NCBI RefSeq assembly: GCF_014699035.1
Contig: NZ_JACXAA010000002.1
Coordinates: 620,001 to 684,000, forward strand
Length of the DNA stretch: 64,000 nucleotides
From: Spirosoma validum
GTDB taxonomy: Bacteria > Bacteroidota > Bacteroidia > Cytophagales > Spirosomataceae
Reading direction: 5' to 3'
The position numbers and the translations under genes were made by a program. The notes under the pieces were generated by a model, which was not told the origin of the DNA, made no database searches, and saw nothing but the letters and a program-made list of their open reading frames with translations. Positions 1 through 7,114 of this stretch are shown here, piece by piece (position 1 is the stretch's first letter; the number at the start of each line of letters is the position of its first letter).

Positions 1-864
1 TATATCGTCTTCCTCTAGGGCCGCTACCCCATCGAGCAGTCGCTGATTTTCCTGTACTACGTAGGCACACCGTCGATAAATCAAGGGTTCTGTATTGCGC
101 AAATGCTCGTCGAGCATGGCCATCGTCACATCGCGCAGACTTTTTATTTCCGGATAATATGTTTGCAGGAATCGTACCCCGGCTTCGCATTCAGCCCGGC
201 GCGTGTTGTATTCCGACGTTACGAGGGAGTGTTTCACCCGCGAGTCGCACAGAACAATACTGATTCCGTCCATACGTAAAGGGGCGTATGTGTATTCGAG
301 CGAACGACAGTCAAGTTTGATAACATGGTCGGCTTTGCCCATCATGCTGGCAAACATGTCCATGATACCAACTTTCGCGCCAACAAATTCATTCTCGGCT
401 CGTTGCGACAATTTTAAAAGGGTTAGCCGGTCGAGGCCTAACCCGAAGAGTTCGTTAAGAGCAAACCCAATTCCATTTTCAAGTGCAGCCGACGAAGATA
501 AACCTGCTCCCATGGGGATAGTGCCGCTAAAAACACAATTAAGACCGCCAACAGAGTGCCCTGCCAGTCGAAATTGAGCAATTACTCCCAATAGATAGTC
601 GGCCCAGGTATGAGTGGGAGCTAAACTAGCCAGAGACCCCTGATATTTTTTGCCCAGATCATGAGCAATAAAATGAAGCTCATCGTCTGATCGAAGCCCA
701 ACGGCTAAATAAATGGCTTTATCAATAGCAGCCGGAAGAACAAACCCTTCGTTGTAGTCGGTATGTTCACCAATTAGATTGACGCGGCCGGGGGAGCAAA
801 TTAGCAGAGGGTCAGCGTGAAACGCATTTTGAAACGACGTGGCAAGTTGACTTAGCAGATTCAT
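1..864 (-). CDS. galK: Galactokinase, C-terminus cut by window edge
   Basis: Galactokinase phosphorylates alpha-D-galactose at C1 with ATP, the first committed step of the Leloir pathway in the cytoplasm. Translating the minus strand from the ATG at 862-864 gives 288 residues with no stop before the window edge. The substrate signature GRVNLIGEHTDYNEG is at residues 26-40, the GHMP ATP-binding loop GAGLSSSAALE at 119-129 and the catalytic region EFVGAKVGIMDMFAS at 159-173. Most galactokinases read GIMDQ where this one reads GIMDM, a small departure. Roughly 90 residues are missing relative to the usual length of about 380. The start lies in front of the SRP RNA gene, which is on the same strand. 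Family assignment is secure. Confidence 0.95.
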   Translation of the reverse strand, partial: MNLLSQLATSFQNAFHADPLLICSPGRVNLIGEHTDYNEGFVLPAAIDKAIYLAVGLRSDDELHFIAHDLGKKYQGSLASLAPTHTWADYLLGVIAQFRLAGHSVGGLNCVFSGTIPMGAGLSSSAALENGIGFALNELFGLGLDRLTLLKLSQRAENEFVGAKVGIMDMFASMMGKADHVIKLDCRSLEYTYAPLRMDGISIVLCDSRVKHSLVTSEYNTRRAECEAGVRFLQTYYPEIKSLRDVTMAMLDEHLRNTEPLIYRRCAYVVQENQRLLDGVAALEEDDI

Positions 865-971
865 GTTGGGTTTAGAAATTTAGCGATTCGATGCTATTAC
901 TACATAAACACCTCGCTAAACAAAACTAACCGTCGTCTTGATAGAAACTGGAGTAGACGGAAATAAAAAAT

Positions 972-1061
972 GGCAAACCAATGTCTCACCGCTACGACCA
1001 CCTACCCTTGCTTCGGTCAAGACCTGGGGGATTCAGCAGGAGCTGGTAGCACCGATTTGCC
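972..1061 (-). ncRNA. ffs: Signal recognition particle RNA (bacterial small type)
   Basis: This is a 90-nt minus-strand RNA. The ends pair: GGCAAATC at the 5' end with GGTTTGCC at the 3' end (8 pairs including wobbles). The interior reads CTCCTGCTGAATCCCCCAGG, then ACCGAAGCAAGGGTAGG, matching the SRP domain IV signature of Bacteroidota RNAs (CCCCCAGG ... AGCAAGGGTA). The apical segment is TCTTGACCGA where a GGAA-type tetraloop is usual. A T-rich run follows at 961-971, as expected of a terminator. A consensus Bacteroidota promoter ends a few bases before the 5' end. The RNA binds Ffh and targets membrane proteins to FtsY. Identification is by eye from conserved sequence and pairing, without a covariance search. 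Confidence 0.83.
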
Positions 1062-1065
1062 GATG

Positions 1066-1098
1066 CAAAGTTACGCAATTGTTCATCAAACGACCAAA
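1066..1098 (-). promoter_or_regulatory. Promoter of the SRP RNA gene
   Basis: On the minus strand a -33 element TTTG (1095-1098) is separated by 21 bases from a -7 element TAACTTTG (1066-1073). Both match the primary sigma factor consensus of Bacteroidota (TTTG, then TAnnTTTG). Transcription would start at about 1060, exactly where the paired 5' end of the SRP RNA is placed, so the two predictions support each other. Confidence 0.72.
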
Positions 1099-1130
1099 TT
1101 TCACCCGTACCTTTGTCTAAAATCAATTTT

Positions 1131-1187
1131 GAATGAGTGAATAGGTTAATAAAGATTTGTGCCAATTATTAACCTATTCACTCATTC
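1131..1187. repeat. Perfect 22-bp inverted repeat, GAATGAG family
   Basis: The arm at 1131-1152 (GAATGAGTGAATAGGTTAAT plus AA) is the exact reverse complement of 1166-1187, with a 13-base spacer. It lies between the divergent SRP RNA and TPR lipoprotein genes. It belongs to a set of intergenic palindromes in this window whose left arms are rich in GAATGAG, GAGTGAA or AGCGAA; see 7042, 9992, 45059 and 56211. Confidence 0.85.
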
Positions 1188-1201
1188 TAGCAATAAGGCC
1201 C

Positions 1202-1921
1202 ATGAAGCGCTCATCTTATATTATTTGTTATGCCTTACTCTGTTTGTTGGCCTGTAGTTCATCGGATAAGTACGTTGAGCAGGGACGGGCGTATTTAAAA
1301 GAAGGAAAATTTCGGGAAGCTATTCAATCCCTGAATCAGGCCGTTGAAGCTGATGAAGCAAATTCGGAAGCGTTTAACTCGCGGGGCGTAGCGTATTTTG
1401 AACTGAAAGAATATGCCAATGCGACTCTCGACTACGACCAGGCAATCAAACTCAAGCCGGATTTCTATCGATCCTATTACAATCGAGGGTTATTGAAAGC
1501 AGCGCAAAATGATCTAACAGGGGCTGTGAAAGATTACTCAGAAGCGATCCGACTGATGCCGGATACAGGTCGTATTGTCAGCGCTGAAATTTTCCTGAAT
1601 CGTGGACAACTGTTTGCTTTACAGGGACAGATTCAACCCGCTTTGACTGATTTTTCGCAAGCTATTACGTTAGATCCGAAAAATTTCCTGGCTTTATACA
1701 ACCGGGGTAATCTGCGTTTTCAACAGAAGGACCTCGCCGGGGCAATTGCCGATTTTCAGCAGTCGGTAAATGCAGATCCGAAATTCGGGAAAGCGTTCTA
1801 CGGATTAGGGATTGCACAAATAGTTCATAATGAACGAGAAACGGGTTGCCTGAATCTAAAACAAGCTCAACAGCTAGGCTATGCTGACGCCACCAACGCC
1901 GTGACGGAATATTGCCATTGA
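1202..1921 (+). CDS. TPR-repeat lipoprotein
   Basis: This 239-residue protein starts with a lipoprotein signal peptide (MKRSSYIICYALLCLLACSS), with lipidation expected at the Cys of LLAC near residue 18. The rest is about six tetratricopeptide repeats, visible as recurring GRAYLKEGKFREAI, GVAYFELKEYANA and GNLRFQQKDLAGAI helices with the usual Gly, Tyr and Ala-Pro spacing. TPR proteins are scaffolds for protein contacts, so this is probably an envelope-anchored adaptor; its partner is unknown. The ATG at 1202 was preferred over an in-frame start at 1157, because 1157 lies inside the inverted repeat and would bury the signal peptide. The Cys pair near the C-terminus (GCLNLKQAQ and EYC) is typical of this Bacteroidota type. 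Confidence 0.85.
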   Translation: MKRSSYIICYALLCLLACSSSDKYVEQGRAYLKEGKFREAIQSLNQAVEADEANSEAFNSRGVAYFELKEYANATLDYDQAIKLKPDFYRSYYNRGLLKAAQNDLTGAVKDYSEAIRLMPDTGRIVSAEIFLNRGQLFALQGQIQPALTDFSQAITLDPKNFLALYNRGNLRFQQKDLAGAIADFQQSVNADPKFGKAFYGLGIAQIVHNERETGCLNLKQAQQLGYADATNAVTEYCH

Positions 1922-2030
1922 CGGAAAAGCTCTGCGTGATCGTTATTTGTTTATCAAGAGTATAATAACTGATAGATTAGAATCACTTGATAGATGACTT
2001 ATCAACTCGACTGGTGAATGTTGACTGATT

Positions 2031-2381
2031 ATGCGTAAAACCCTTTCCATCATTTTTGGTCTGCTCTTCGTTCTATTTGCAGCCTTTCAGTATAATGATC
2101 CTGATCCGGAAGTCTGGATACCTATTTATGGCTTTGCGGCTGTAGCCTGTTTTATGGCCTTCGCGGGGGTGGGGCAGTGGTGGTTTTTCGGGGCAATGGC
2201 TCTTTTATATGTCATTGCGGCCTGGTACCAATGGCCTTCCGTATTTGAAGGGTTTCTATTTAGTGAAATGGGAATGCGTAGCATGAATATTGAAATGGCC
2301 CGTGAAGCGGGTGGACTAGCCATTTGTGCGGCTGTAATGGTAATGCTAGCTGTGTTGATGCGCAAACCACTACGCCGATGA
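2031..2381 (+). CDS. TMEM220-like small membrane protein
   Basis: The 116-residue product has four hydrophobic segments, near residues 5-22, 30-46, 50-66 and 94-110, and the early motif FQYNDPDPEVWIPIYG. That Gln-Tyr-Asn-Asp-Pro-Asp-Pro stretch after the first helix is characteristic of the transmembrane family 220. The family has no established biochemical function. Its stop codon overlaps the start of the HMG-CoA lyase gene (ATGA at 2378-2381), so the two are probably translated together and may share a role in leucine or ketone-body metabolism, but that is inference only. Confidence 0.75.
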   Translation: MRKTLSIIFGLLFVLFAAFQYNDPDPEVWIPIYGFAAVACFMAFAGVGQWWFFGAMALLYVIAAWYQWPSVFEGFLFSEMGMRSMNIEMAREAGGLAICAAVMVMLAVLMRKPLRR

Positions 2382-3220
2382 AATTAATCGAATGTCCTCG
2401 GGATGCCATGCAGGGCCTGTCGCATTTTGTGCCAACAGATCTTAAAATTCGCTACCTCAATACACTCCTGCAGGTTGGCTTCGATACGCTCGATTTTGGG
2501 AGTTTCGTGTCCCCAAAAGCAGTTCCGCAAATGCGCGATACTGCCGATGTACTGGCCGGTCTTCATTTGTTTAAGACCAAAACAAAACTACTGGCGATTG
2601 TAGCCAACGTTCGTGGAGCTGAGCAAGCCGTTTCGTATTCGCAAATTCAATACGTTGGCTTTCCGTTGTCTGTTTCCGAAACGTTTCAGCAACGTAACAC
2701 CAACAAGTCTATTACGCAGGCATTTGCCGACGTTCAGGAAATTCAGAATTTGTGTATTCGGACCGGGAAAGAACTGGTCGTTTATCTGTCAATGGGTTTT
2801 GGAAATCCTTACGGAGACCCTTACAGCCCTGAACTAATTGGTGCGTTCACTTCGCAGTTAGTGGAGATCGGGGTCAAGGTTATTGCTCCATCTGATACCG
2901 TAGGCTCATCAACTCCCGAGGCTATTGAAGCCTTATTCGGTCAGTTAATTCCTGCGTTCCCACAGGTTGAGTTCGGAGCGCATCTGCATGCCCGGCCTGG
3001 TGAAGCACCAGATAAAGTACGAGCGGCTATACGAGCGGGTGTCAAGCGTATAGACGGTGCGCTACGTGGTTTTGGTGGCTGTCCAATGGCGGCTGACGAG
3101 CTTACAGGTAACCTGCCAACTGAAGAAATCATCGAAACGCTAACTAATGAAGGCATTGCAGTATCTCTTAATCAGGAAGCATTTCAAAAAGCGTTGACAC
3201 TGTCAGCGGGCGTGTTTTAA
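2378..3220 (+). CDS. Hydroxymethylglutaryl-CoA lyase
   Basis: This enzyme cleaves HMG-CoA to acetyl-CoA and acetoacetate, the last step of leucine degradation. The 280-residue protein shows the TIM-barrel features of the family: PRDAMQ at residues 7-12 with the catalytic Arg8-Asp9 pair, GSFVSPKAVPQM at 41-52, FGNPYGDPYS at 141-150, the metal-binding HLH at 202-204, and the catalytic Cys235 in GFGGCPMA. Most homologues read RDGLQ where this reads RDAMQ. The ATG at 2378 overlaps the stop of the upstream TMEM220 gene; a longer in-frame start at 2324 would overlap that gene by 58 bases and adds no conserved sequence. A REP-like hairpin follows the stop directly. Confidence 0.9.
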   Translation: MKLIECPRDAMQGLSHFVPTDLKIRYLNTLLQVGFDTLDFGSFVSPKAVPQMRDTADVLAGLHLFKTKTKLLAIVANVRGAEQAVSYSQIQYVGFPLSVSETFQQRNTNKSITQAFADVQEIQNLCIRTGKELVVYLSMGFGNPYGDPYSPELIGAFTSQLVEIGVKVIAPSDTVGSSTPEAIEALFGQLIPAFPQVEFGAHLHARPGEAPDKVRAAIRAGVKRIDGALRGFGGCPMAADELTGNLPTEEIIETLTNEGIAVSLNQEAFQKALTLSAGVF

Positions 3221-3317
3221 GATATCGTGGGTCTTCAGTCCGCGTAGCCGTAGGCTAAAGAAAGATCATCAGTTGCAAGTTAGCCTGCGGCTATACGGGC
3301 TGAAGACCCGCGATACC
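3221..3317. repeat. REP-like long hairpin between convergent genes
   Basis: The arms 3221-3258 and 3280-3317 pair over about 38 bases, with a few differences that mostly conserve pairing. The sequence fills the whole gap between the stop codons of the HMG-CoA lyase and the minus-strand gene at 3318. On the minus strand it begins GGTATCGCGGGTCTTCAG immediately after the TAA stop. A related GGTATCTCGGGT element follows another stop at 8484-8510. It could act as a two-way terminator. Confidence 0.75.
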
Positions 3318-3842
3318 TTACATAAACATTGCCTGAATTTCTTCTTTCACGGCTTTGAGCGCATCAGAAGTAGGCTGTTTGTCTTTCTGAATGATCCGCT
3401 CAAAAATTCGCTTTGACAGGTCGAGAGCGGGCGCATCGGGACGGGTATCGCCTGATGCCTGGTTAATGAGTACCATTACGTCGTTCATGGCTGCCTGAAT
3501 CTGATCCCATGTGGCCTGACTCATGTATACCTGCTGCGATAGGTTGTGATTGTACTCATCCCGAATTTCCTGCAGGAGCCGCTGTTGAAGTTCGAGAACG
3601 GTCGTTGAGCTTCCACCCAGGCGTAACAGTAGGTTATTGGGACTGATACGTTCCAGAAACAAAACCATCCGTTCGAAGGCTTGCAAACGAATTGGTACTA
3701 CGGCTTCGGTATAACGGTTTTTGACTTCATATTGATGGCGGTCTGCCTCGCGTTCCAGCAACAATTTAATAGTCAGGTACATACCATATAAAACTAACGC
3801 AGCCGGGACGATTAGCTTCAGGAAGTCACTCAGTATATCCAT
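3318..3842 (-). CDS. Conserved membrane-anchored protein of unknown function
   Basis: The 174-residue product has one N-terminal membrane segment (about residues 10-29, LIVPAALVLYGMYLTIKLLL) followed by a charged, largely helical cytoplasmic part with a likely coiled coil around LELQQRLLQEIRDEYNHNLSQQ. The segment RLQAFERMVLFLERISPNNLLLR recurs in uncharacterised proteins of Cytophagales. No catalytic motif is visible. It ends in a REP-like palindrome and diverges from the IscA-like gene at 3957. Confidence 0.72.
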   Translation of the reverse strand: MDILSDFLKLIVPAALVLYGMYLTIKLLLEREADRHQYEVKNRYTEAVVPIRLQAFERMVLFLERISPNNLLLRLGGSSTTVLELQQRLLQEIRDEYNHNLSQQVYMSQATWDQIQAAMNDVMVLINQASGDTRPDAPALDLSKRIFERIIQKDKQPTSDALKAVKEEIQAMFM

Positions 3843-3956
3843 AAAAAACGGGAACGTTGTTCGGTAAAAATGGGTAATGGTAAAAACGTTATTCAGTTTG
3901 ATGACCGTGGTATGTCAGTTGTTACCTTCCATACTCGTCAAACAATAAACTCGTTC

Positions 3957-4253
3957 ATGCTGACACTCGATAATCCTGTTAAAGTTCGGCCCGAAGCGCG
4001 TCACCAGATTCTAGATACGTTGCAGGCCAATAAAATTCCTGGTGAATATGGCCTGCGCGTAGGTATCCGGGGGGGCGGTTGCGGATCGTCGTGGCTGTTA
4101 GGGTTTGACCTGCCTGGCCCTGCCGACGAAGTATATAACGTAGAAGGCGTGCGCGTCATTATTGACCGGAAACATTTACTCTACGTGATCGGCACAGAAA
4201 TTGGCTATGAACCGGGCGGATTCACAATTGAAAAGGAAAATGAAAGCCAGTAG
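3957..4253 (+). CDS. HesB/IscA-family protein lacking the C-terminal Cys pair
   Basis: IscA/HesB proteins bind iron or Fe-S clusters and help deliver them to client proteins. The 98-residue product has the family's beta core: VKVRPEARHQILDTL, GLRVGIRGGGCGSSW with the first conserved Cys, then VRVIIDRKHLLYVIGTEIGY. Canonical members end with a Cys-Gly-Cys pair that supplies two more ligands; here the tail is GYEPGGFTIEKENESQ with no Cys. It may therefore be an Fe-S biogenesis relative with altered chemistry. A longer in-frame start exists at 3870, but its extra 29 residues look unlike the family, so the ATG at 3957 is preferred. Confidence 0.78.
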   Translation: MLTLDNPVKVRPEARHQILDTLQANKIPGEYGLRVGIRGGGCGSSWLLGFDLPGPADEVYNVEGVRVIIDRKHLLYVIGTEIGYEPGGFTIEKENESQ

Positions 4254-4331
4254 GAAAGCGATTAAGATCCGTCAGACGTGGTCAACGCTGTTGCTAAAAG
4301 AAATTATTGCAGGATTTCCTGAGAATATGTT

Positions 4332-4925
4332 TTACTCAATCGTTACGTGTTTCCAGTTCTCGCCGGAACGAATTCGGTTGAGTTGGGTATGAGTAATACC
4401 AAACTGTTTAGCGATCATCTTCAGCCTGTTTTTATCATTCAACAATAGCTTCTTGATGATCTTGACCTTGCTTTCGGTAAGCTTATAGTTACGCGTCTGA
4501 CGGGGAAGCGTACGATTTTTGAGATAAGGGTTTTGCCGGTTATGCTCAATCATCTCATTTTTAGTTACCCAGCGCAGGTTTTGGTAATAATTGTTCTGCT
4601 TGTCGTGATCGAGGTGGATCACGAACGTCTGTTCAGGCTGTTCGTGGTTAACAAACAGCTCGGCAACCAACTTATGAACGTAGCGATTGAGCGTTTTTCC
4701 TTCCGAACGAATATTTAAGGACCGATACCCCTGAATGGTCGATCCTTTAATGAGTTTACTTGGGGCATTATTCGCTTCAGGGCGTTGCTGAGCCGCTAAT
4801 GACGACTGGAAACTACGTAGTCGTCCGTAGTTTGAAACCTCATAGCGGGGCGGGTTTTCAATGCCATCAAACTGAATTGGCGCCCACTTTTCATTCCAGA
4901 AACTTTGATTCCCCTTGGCGTCCAT
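4332..4925 (-). CDS. NUMOD4 / HNH endonuclease
   Basis: The 197-residue protein combines three modules of homing-type nucleases. Residues about 13-37 (EKWAPIQFDGIENPPRYEVS and NYGRLRSF) are a NUMOD4 domain. Residues about 80-120 form an HNH core, with VHKLVAELFV, IHLDHDKQNN and YYQNLRWVT. The C-terminus (KIIKKLLLNDKNRLKMIAKQ, then FGITHTQLNRIRSGENW) is a helix-turn-helix/NUMOD-like DNA-binding tail. It is free-standing, with no intron or intein around it. Such genes are common accessory cargo in phages and Cytophagales genomes. It may nick or cut DNA at a specific site; the target is unknown. It converges on the IscA-like gene with only 78 bases between the stops. Confidence 0.82.
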   Translation of the reverse strand: MDAKGNQSFWNEKWAPIQFDGIENPPRYEVSNYGRLRSFQSSLAAQQRPEANNAPSKLIKGSTIQGYRSLNIRSEGKTLNRYVHKLVAELFVNHEQPEQTFVIHLDHDKQNNYYQNLRWVTKNEMIEHNRQNPYLKNRTLPRQTRNYKLTESKVKIIKKLLLNDKNRLKMIAKQFGITHTQLNRIRSGENWKHVTIE

Positions 4926-5242
4926 AACCGAAGCAAATTTTGAGGCTTACTTGTTTTTCAATACGTTACAACTGAATAGGGCAGAGCCTTTTAGTGAGTG
5001 CTTAACAACACAGCATTAAAATAGTTGTCAAATTTTTAATGCTTATCTGAAAATCAGTAGAATAAATTGGACGAATTGTGAAAGTATCCGCTAAATAAAC
5101 TTTTGCCCTCATGTACCCTTCTGGTCAGAATACGTCATGTACGGAAAGGTTTCTGCGGAAAATGAGCAGGTCTTAGAACCGCTATAGGTTCTGATTAGTT
5201 AAGAGTATAGTGTACATCCTTGACGTGTATGCTCAAAATCAG
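4926..5242. other. Intergenic region, 317 bp
   Basis: No gene is seen. The divergent promoters of the HNH endonuclease and the CoA-binding protein should lie here. Two small perfect hairpins are present: GCATTAAAA at 5013-5021 with its complement at 5034-5042, and AGAACC at 5175-5180 with GGTTCT at 5187-5192. The octamer TCATGTAC occurs twice, near 5109 and 5136. Their roles are unknown. Confidence 0.5.
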
Positions 5243-5614
5243 ATGGAAACTCCTGCGAAAAAAACGTTAGTGGTTGGAGCGACAGAAAAGGCGGGTCGTT
5301 ACGCTAATTTAGCTGCCTACAGCTTGCTCCGGCACGGCCATGCTATTGAATTGCTTGGCTTAAAAGAAGGCGAAATAGAAGGACATCCAATTCATACCGG
5401 GCACCCAGAACTGCAAGATGTGGATACGGTGACTATGTACGTTGGGGCACGGAACCAAGACGGACTTTACGACTATATCAAAGGCCTGAAGCCTCGTCGG
5501 GTAATTTTCAATCCCGGTGCCGAAAATCCGGAATTCGAACGTCAGCTACGTAGCGAGGGTATCGAGCCGATCGAAGGTTGCACGCTGGTAATGTTGTCGA
5601 TTGGAACGTACTAA
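5243..5614 (+). CDS. CoA-binding domain protein
   Basis: This 123-residue protein has a Rossmann-like CoA-binding fold: KKTLVVGATEKAGRYANLAA with a glycine-rich loop near the N-terminus, then HAIELLGLKEGEIEGHPIH, VTMYVGARNQDGLYDYI and VIFNPGAENPEFERQL, ending at ILSIGTY-like residues. It belongs to the YccU/CoA_binding_2 type, small single-domain proteins of unclear physiological role that bind CoA in vitro. The ATG at 5243 was chosen because the family starts just before the first beta strand; an in-frame ATG at 5210 adds eleven unrelated residues. Confidence 0.82.
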   Translation: METPAKKTLVVGATEKAGRYANLAAYSLLRHGHAIELLGLKEGEIEGHPIHTGHPELQDVDTVTMYVGARNQDGLYDYIKGLKPRRVIFNPGAENPEFERQLRSEGIEPIEGCTLVMLSIGTY

Positions 5615-5662
5615 ATGATGAACTACATGACCCAAGTAATAGATCATGTATCATTCGTCATT
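5614..5662. terminator. Imperfect hairpin between convergent genes
   Basis: AATGATGAACTACATGA at 5614-5630 is largely complementary to TCATGTATCATTCGTCATT at 5644-5662. It separates the convergent CoA-binding gene and fabH and begins at the CoA-binding stop codon. A two-way terminator is the simplest reading. Confidence 0.5.
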
Positions 5663-5668
5663 CAGTAT

Positions 5669-6676
5669 TTACCATTTAATTAGTGCTGATGCCCAGGTGA
5701 AACCACTGCCAAACGCAGCGAGGCAAACCAAATCGCCAGGTTTGATTCGACCTTCTTCAAACGCTTCGGTTAAAGCAATTGGAATCGAAGCCGCTGTTGT
5801 GTTCCCGTAGTGCTGAATATTATTGAAAACTTTCTCTTCGGGCAGGTTCATCTGCTGCCGGACGTAGTCCGAAATACGGATATTGGCCTGATGCGGTACT
5901 AAGAGGGCAAGATCTTCCGCTTTATAACCGTTTGCCTCCAGACTCTCATTGATCACTTCCATGAAACGTACTACGGCGTGCTTAAAAACCGTATTCCCGT
6001 TCATCGTTACGTTGTAATTTCCTTCAGCTAGTGTTGTTTCACTCAGCCAGCGTCCATCCCGACTGCTACCAGGATCACGAACGTATAATTCCTCGGCATA
6101 GCGTCCATCGGCGTGGAGGTGCGTGGACAAAACTCGATGTTCAGGGTCGGTTGTAGCCTGTAAAACGGCCGCGCCTGCGCCATCACCAAAAATGACGGCT
6201 ACCCCTCGGCCTTCGTTGCTTTTGTTTAGAAACGTTGATTGAATCTCTGAGCCTACTACCAGAATGGTTTTATACATCCCCGTTTTGATAAACTGATCCG
6301 CTATCGACAGAGCATACACAAAACCTGAACACTGATTCCGAATATCAATAACCCCAACCCCCTCCAGACCTAATTCACGCTGCATCAGAAAAGCGGAGCC
6401 TGGAAAGTAATAGTCAGGCGTAATGGTAGCGTAGACAATGAGATCAACATCGCTGGCATTTAAGCTGGCGCGGTCAAGCGCCATCCGGGAGGCTGCTGTG
6501 GCCATGCTGGCATTAGTATCTTTGCCGTAGGTAAAATAGCGCCGTTGTTTGATACCAGTCCGCTCCTGAATCCAGGCGTCAGACGTATCCATGTACTGAG
6601 TCAAGTCATTGTTCGTAACCACATTATCGGGTACGTAAAAACCTAACCCCTTTATACTTGAGTAAACCGTATTCAT
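5669..6676 (-). CDS. fabH: Beta-ketoacyl-ACP synthase III
   Basis: FabH condenses an acyl-CoA primer with malonyl-ACP to start fatty acid synthesis. The 335-residue protein has the complete thiolase-fold triad: Cys116 in DIRNQCSGFVYAL, His262 in LLVPHQANIRI and Asn292 in QHYGNTTAASIP. The N-terminal GLGFYVPDNVVTN and DAWIQERTGIKQR are also standard, and the length is normal. Bacteroidota often carry several FabH paralogues, so it could instead prime a special lipid; nothing nearby indicates that. It is followed downstream by a hairpin shared with the convergent gene. Confidence 0.93.
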   Translation of the reverse strand: MNTVYSSIKGLGFYVPDNVVTNNDLTQYMDTSDAWIQERTGIKQRRYFTYGKDTNASMATAASRMALDRASLNASDVDLIVYATITPDYYFPGSAFLMQRELGLEGVGVIDIRNQCSGFVYALSIADQFIKTGMYKTILVVGSEIQSTFLNKSNEGRGVAVIFGDGAGAAVLQATTDPEHRVLSTHLHADGRYAEELYVRDPGSSRDGRWLSETTLAEGNYNVTMNGNTVFKHAVVRFMEVINESLEANGYKAEDLALLVPHQANIRISDYVRQQMNLPEEKVFNNIQHYGNTTAASIPIALTEAFEEGRIKPGDLVCLAAFGSGFTWASALIKW

Positions 6677-6779
6677 TCGATAGTAGAAAAAAAGTCGGTA
6701 AAAATAGCACTTTTTATGGTAGACTCCTTTGAAAAGAAGCTACCTGTGCTATTAATACCGAAAAAGAAAACGCCTGTTT

Positions 6780-7031
6780 TTAGGCTGTATGTAAGTCGAA
6801 TGAATATTCTTCCATGATAAGATTGGCCAGCAACTGTTTGCAAGCCGAATCAACGGTTGTGCGGGCTTGCTCTTCGGTATCGGCATCCACTTCGAGCCGG
6901 ATATGCTTACCAATACGAACGTTGTCGATCGTATCCATCTGGAGATTATGAAGCCCTAATTTGACGGCTTTGCCCTGTGGGTCCAGAATTTCCGATCGGG
7001 TCATGATGTTAATTTCAGCGATGTATTTCAT
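6780..7031 (-). CDS. purS: Phosphoribosylformylglycinamidine synthase subunit PurS
   Basis: PurS is the small bridging subunit of the PurS-PurQ-PurL amidotransferase that converts FGAR to FGAM in purine synthesis. The 83-residue product reads KYIAEINIMTRSEILDPQG, then AVKLGLHNLQMDTIDNVRIG and KHIRLEVDADTEEQARTTVD, which is the usual beta-alpha-beta PurS pattern. The ATG at 7031 gives the family length; an in-frame start at 7097 would run through the inverted repeat at 7042-7114. purL and purQ are not in this window. Confidence 0.9.
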   Translation of the reverse strand: MKYIAEINIMTRSEILDPQGKAVKLGLHNLQMDTIDNVRIGKHIRLEVDADTEEQARTTVDSACKQLLANLIMEEYSFDLHTA

Positions 7032-7041
7032 GGTTTTAATG

Positions 7042-7114
7042 AATGAGCGAATGAGCGAATAAGTAAATGGTAGGTAACGGCCTGCCAAATCACTCATGCC
7101 CTCGTTTGCTCATT
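7042..7114. repeat. Imperfect 33-bp inverted repeat overlapping the end of pssA
   Basis: The arm 7042-7074 begins AATGAGCGAATGAGCG and pairs imperfectly with 7081-7114, which ends TTTGCTCATT. It is the same style as the palindrome at 1131. The right arm covers the last seven codons and stop of pssA (7094-7114), so either the repeat intruded into the gene end or the gene end evolved from it. Confidence 0.65.

Noticed and set aside
938..1120. Small plus-strand protein gene
   Set aside because: It runs antisense through the SRP RNA and its promoter, and the translation has no protein-like character.
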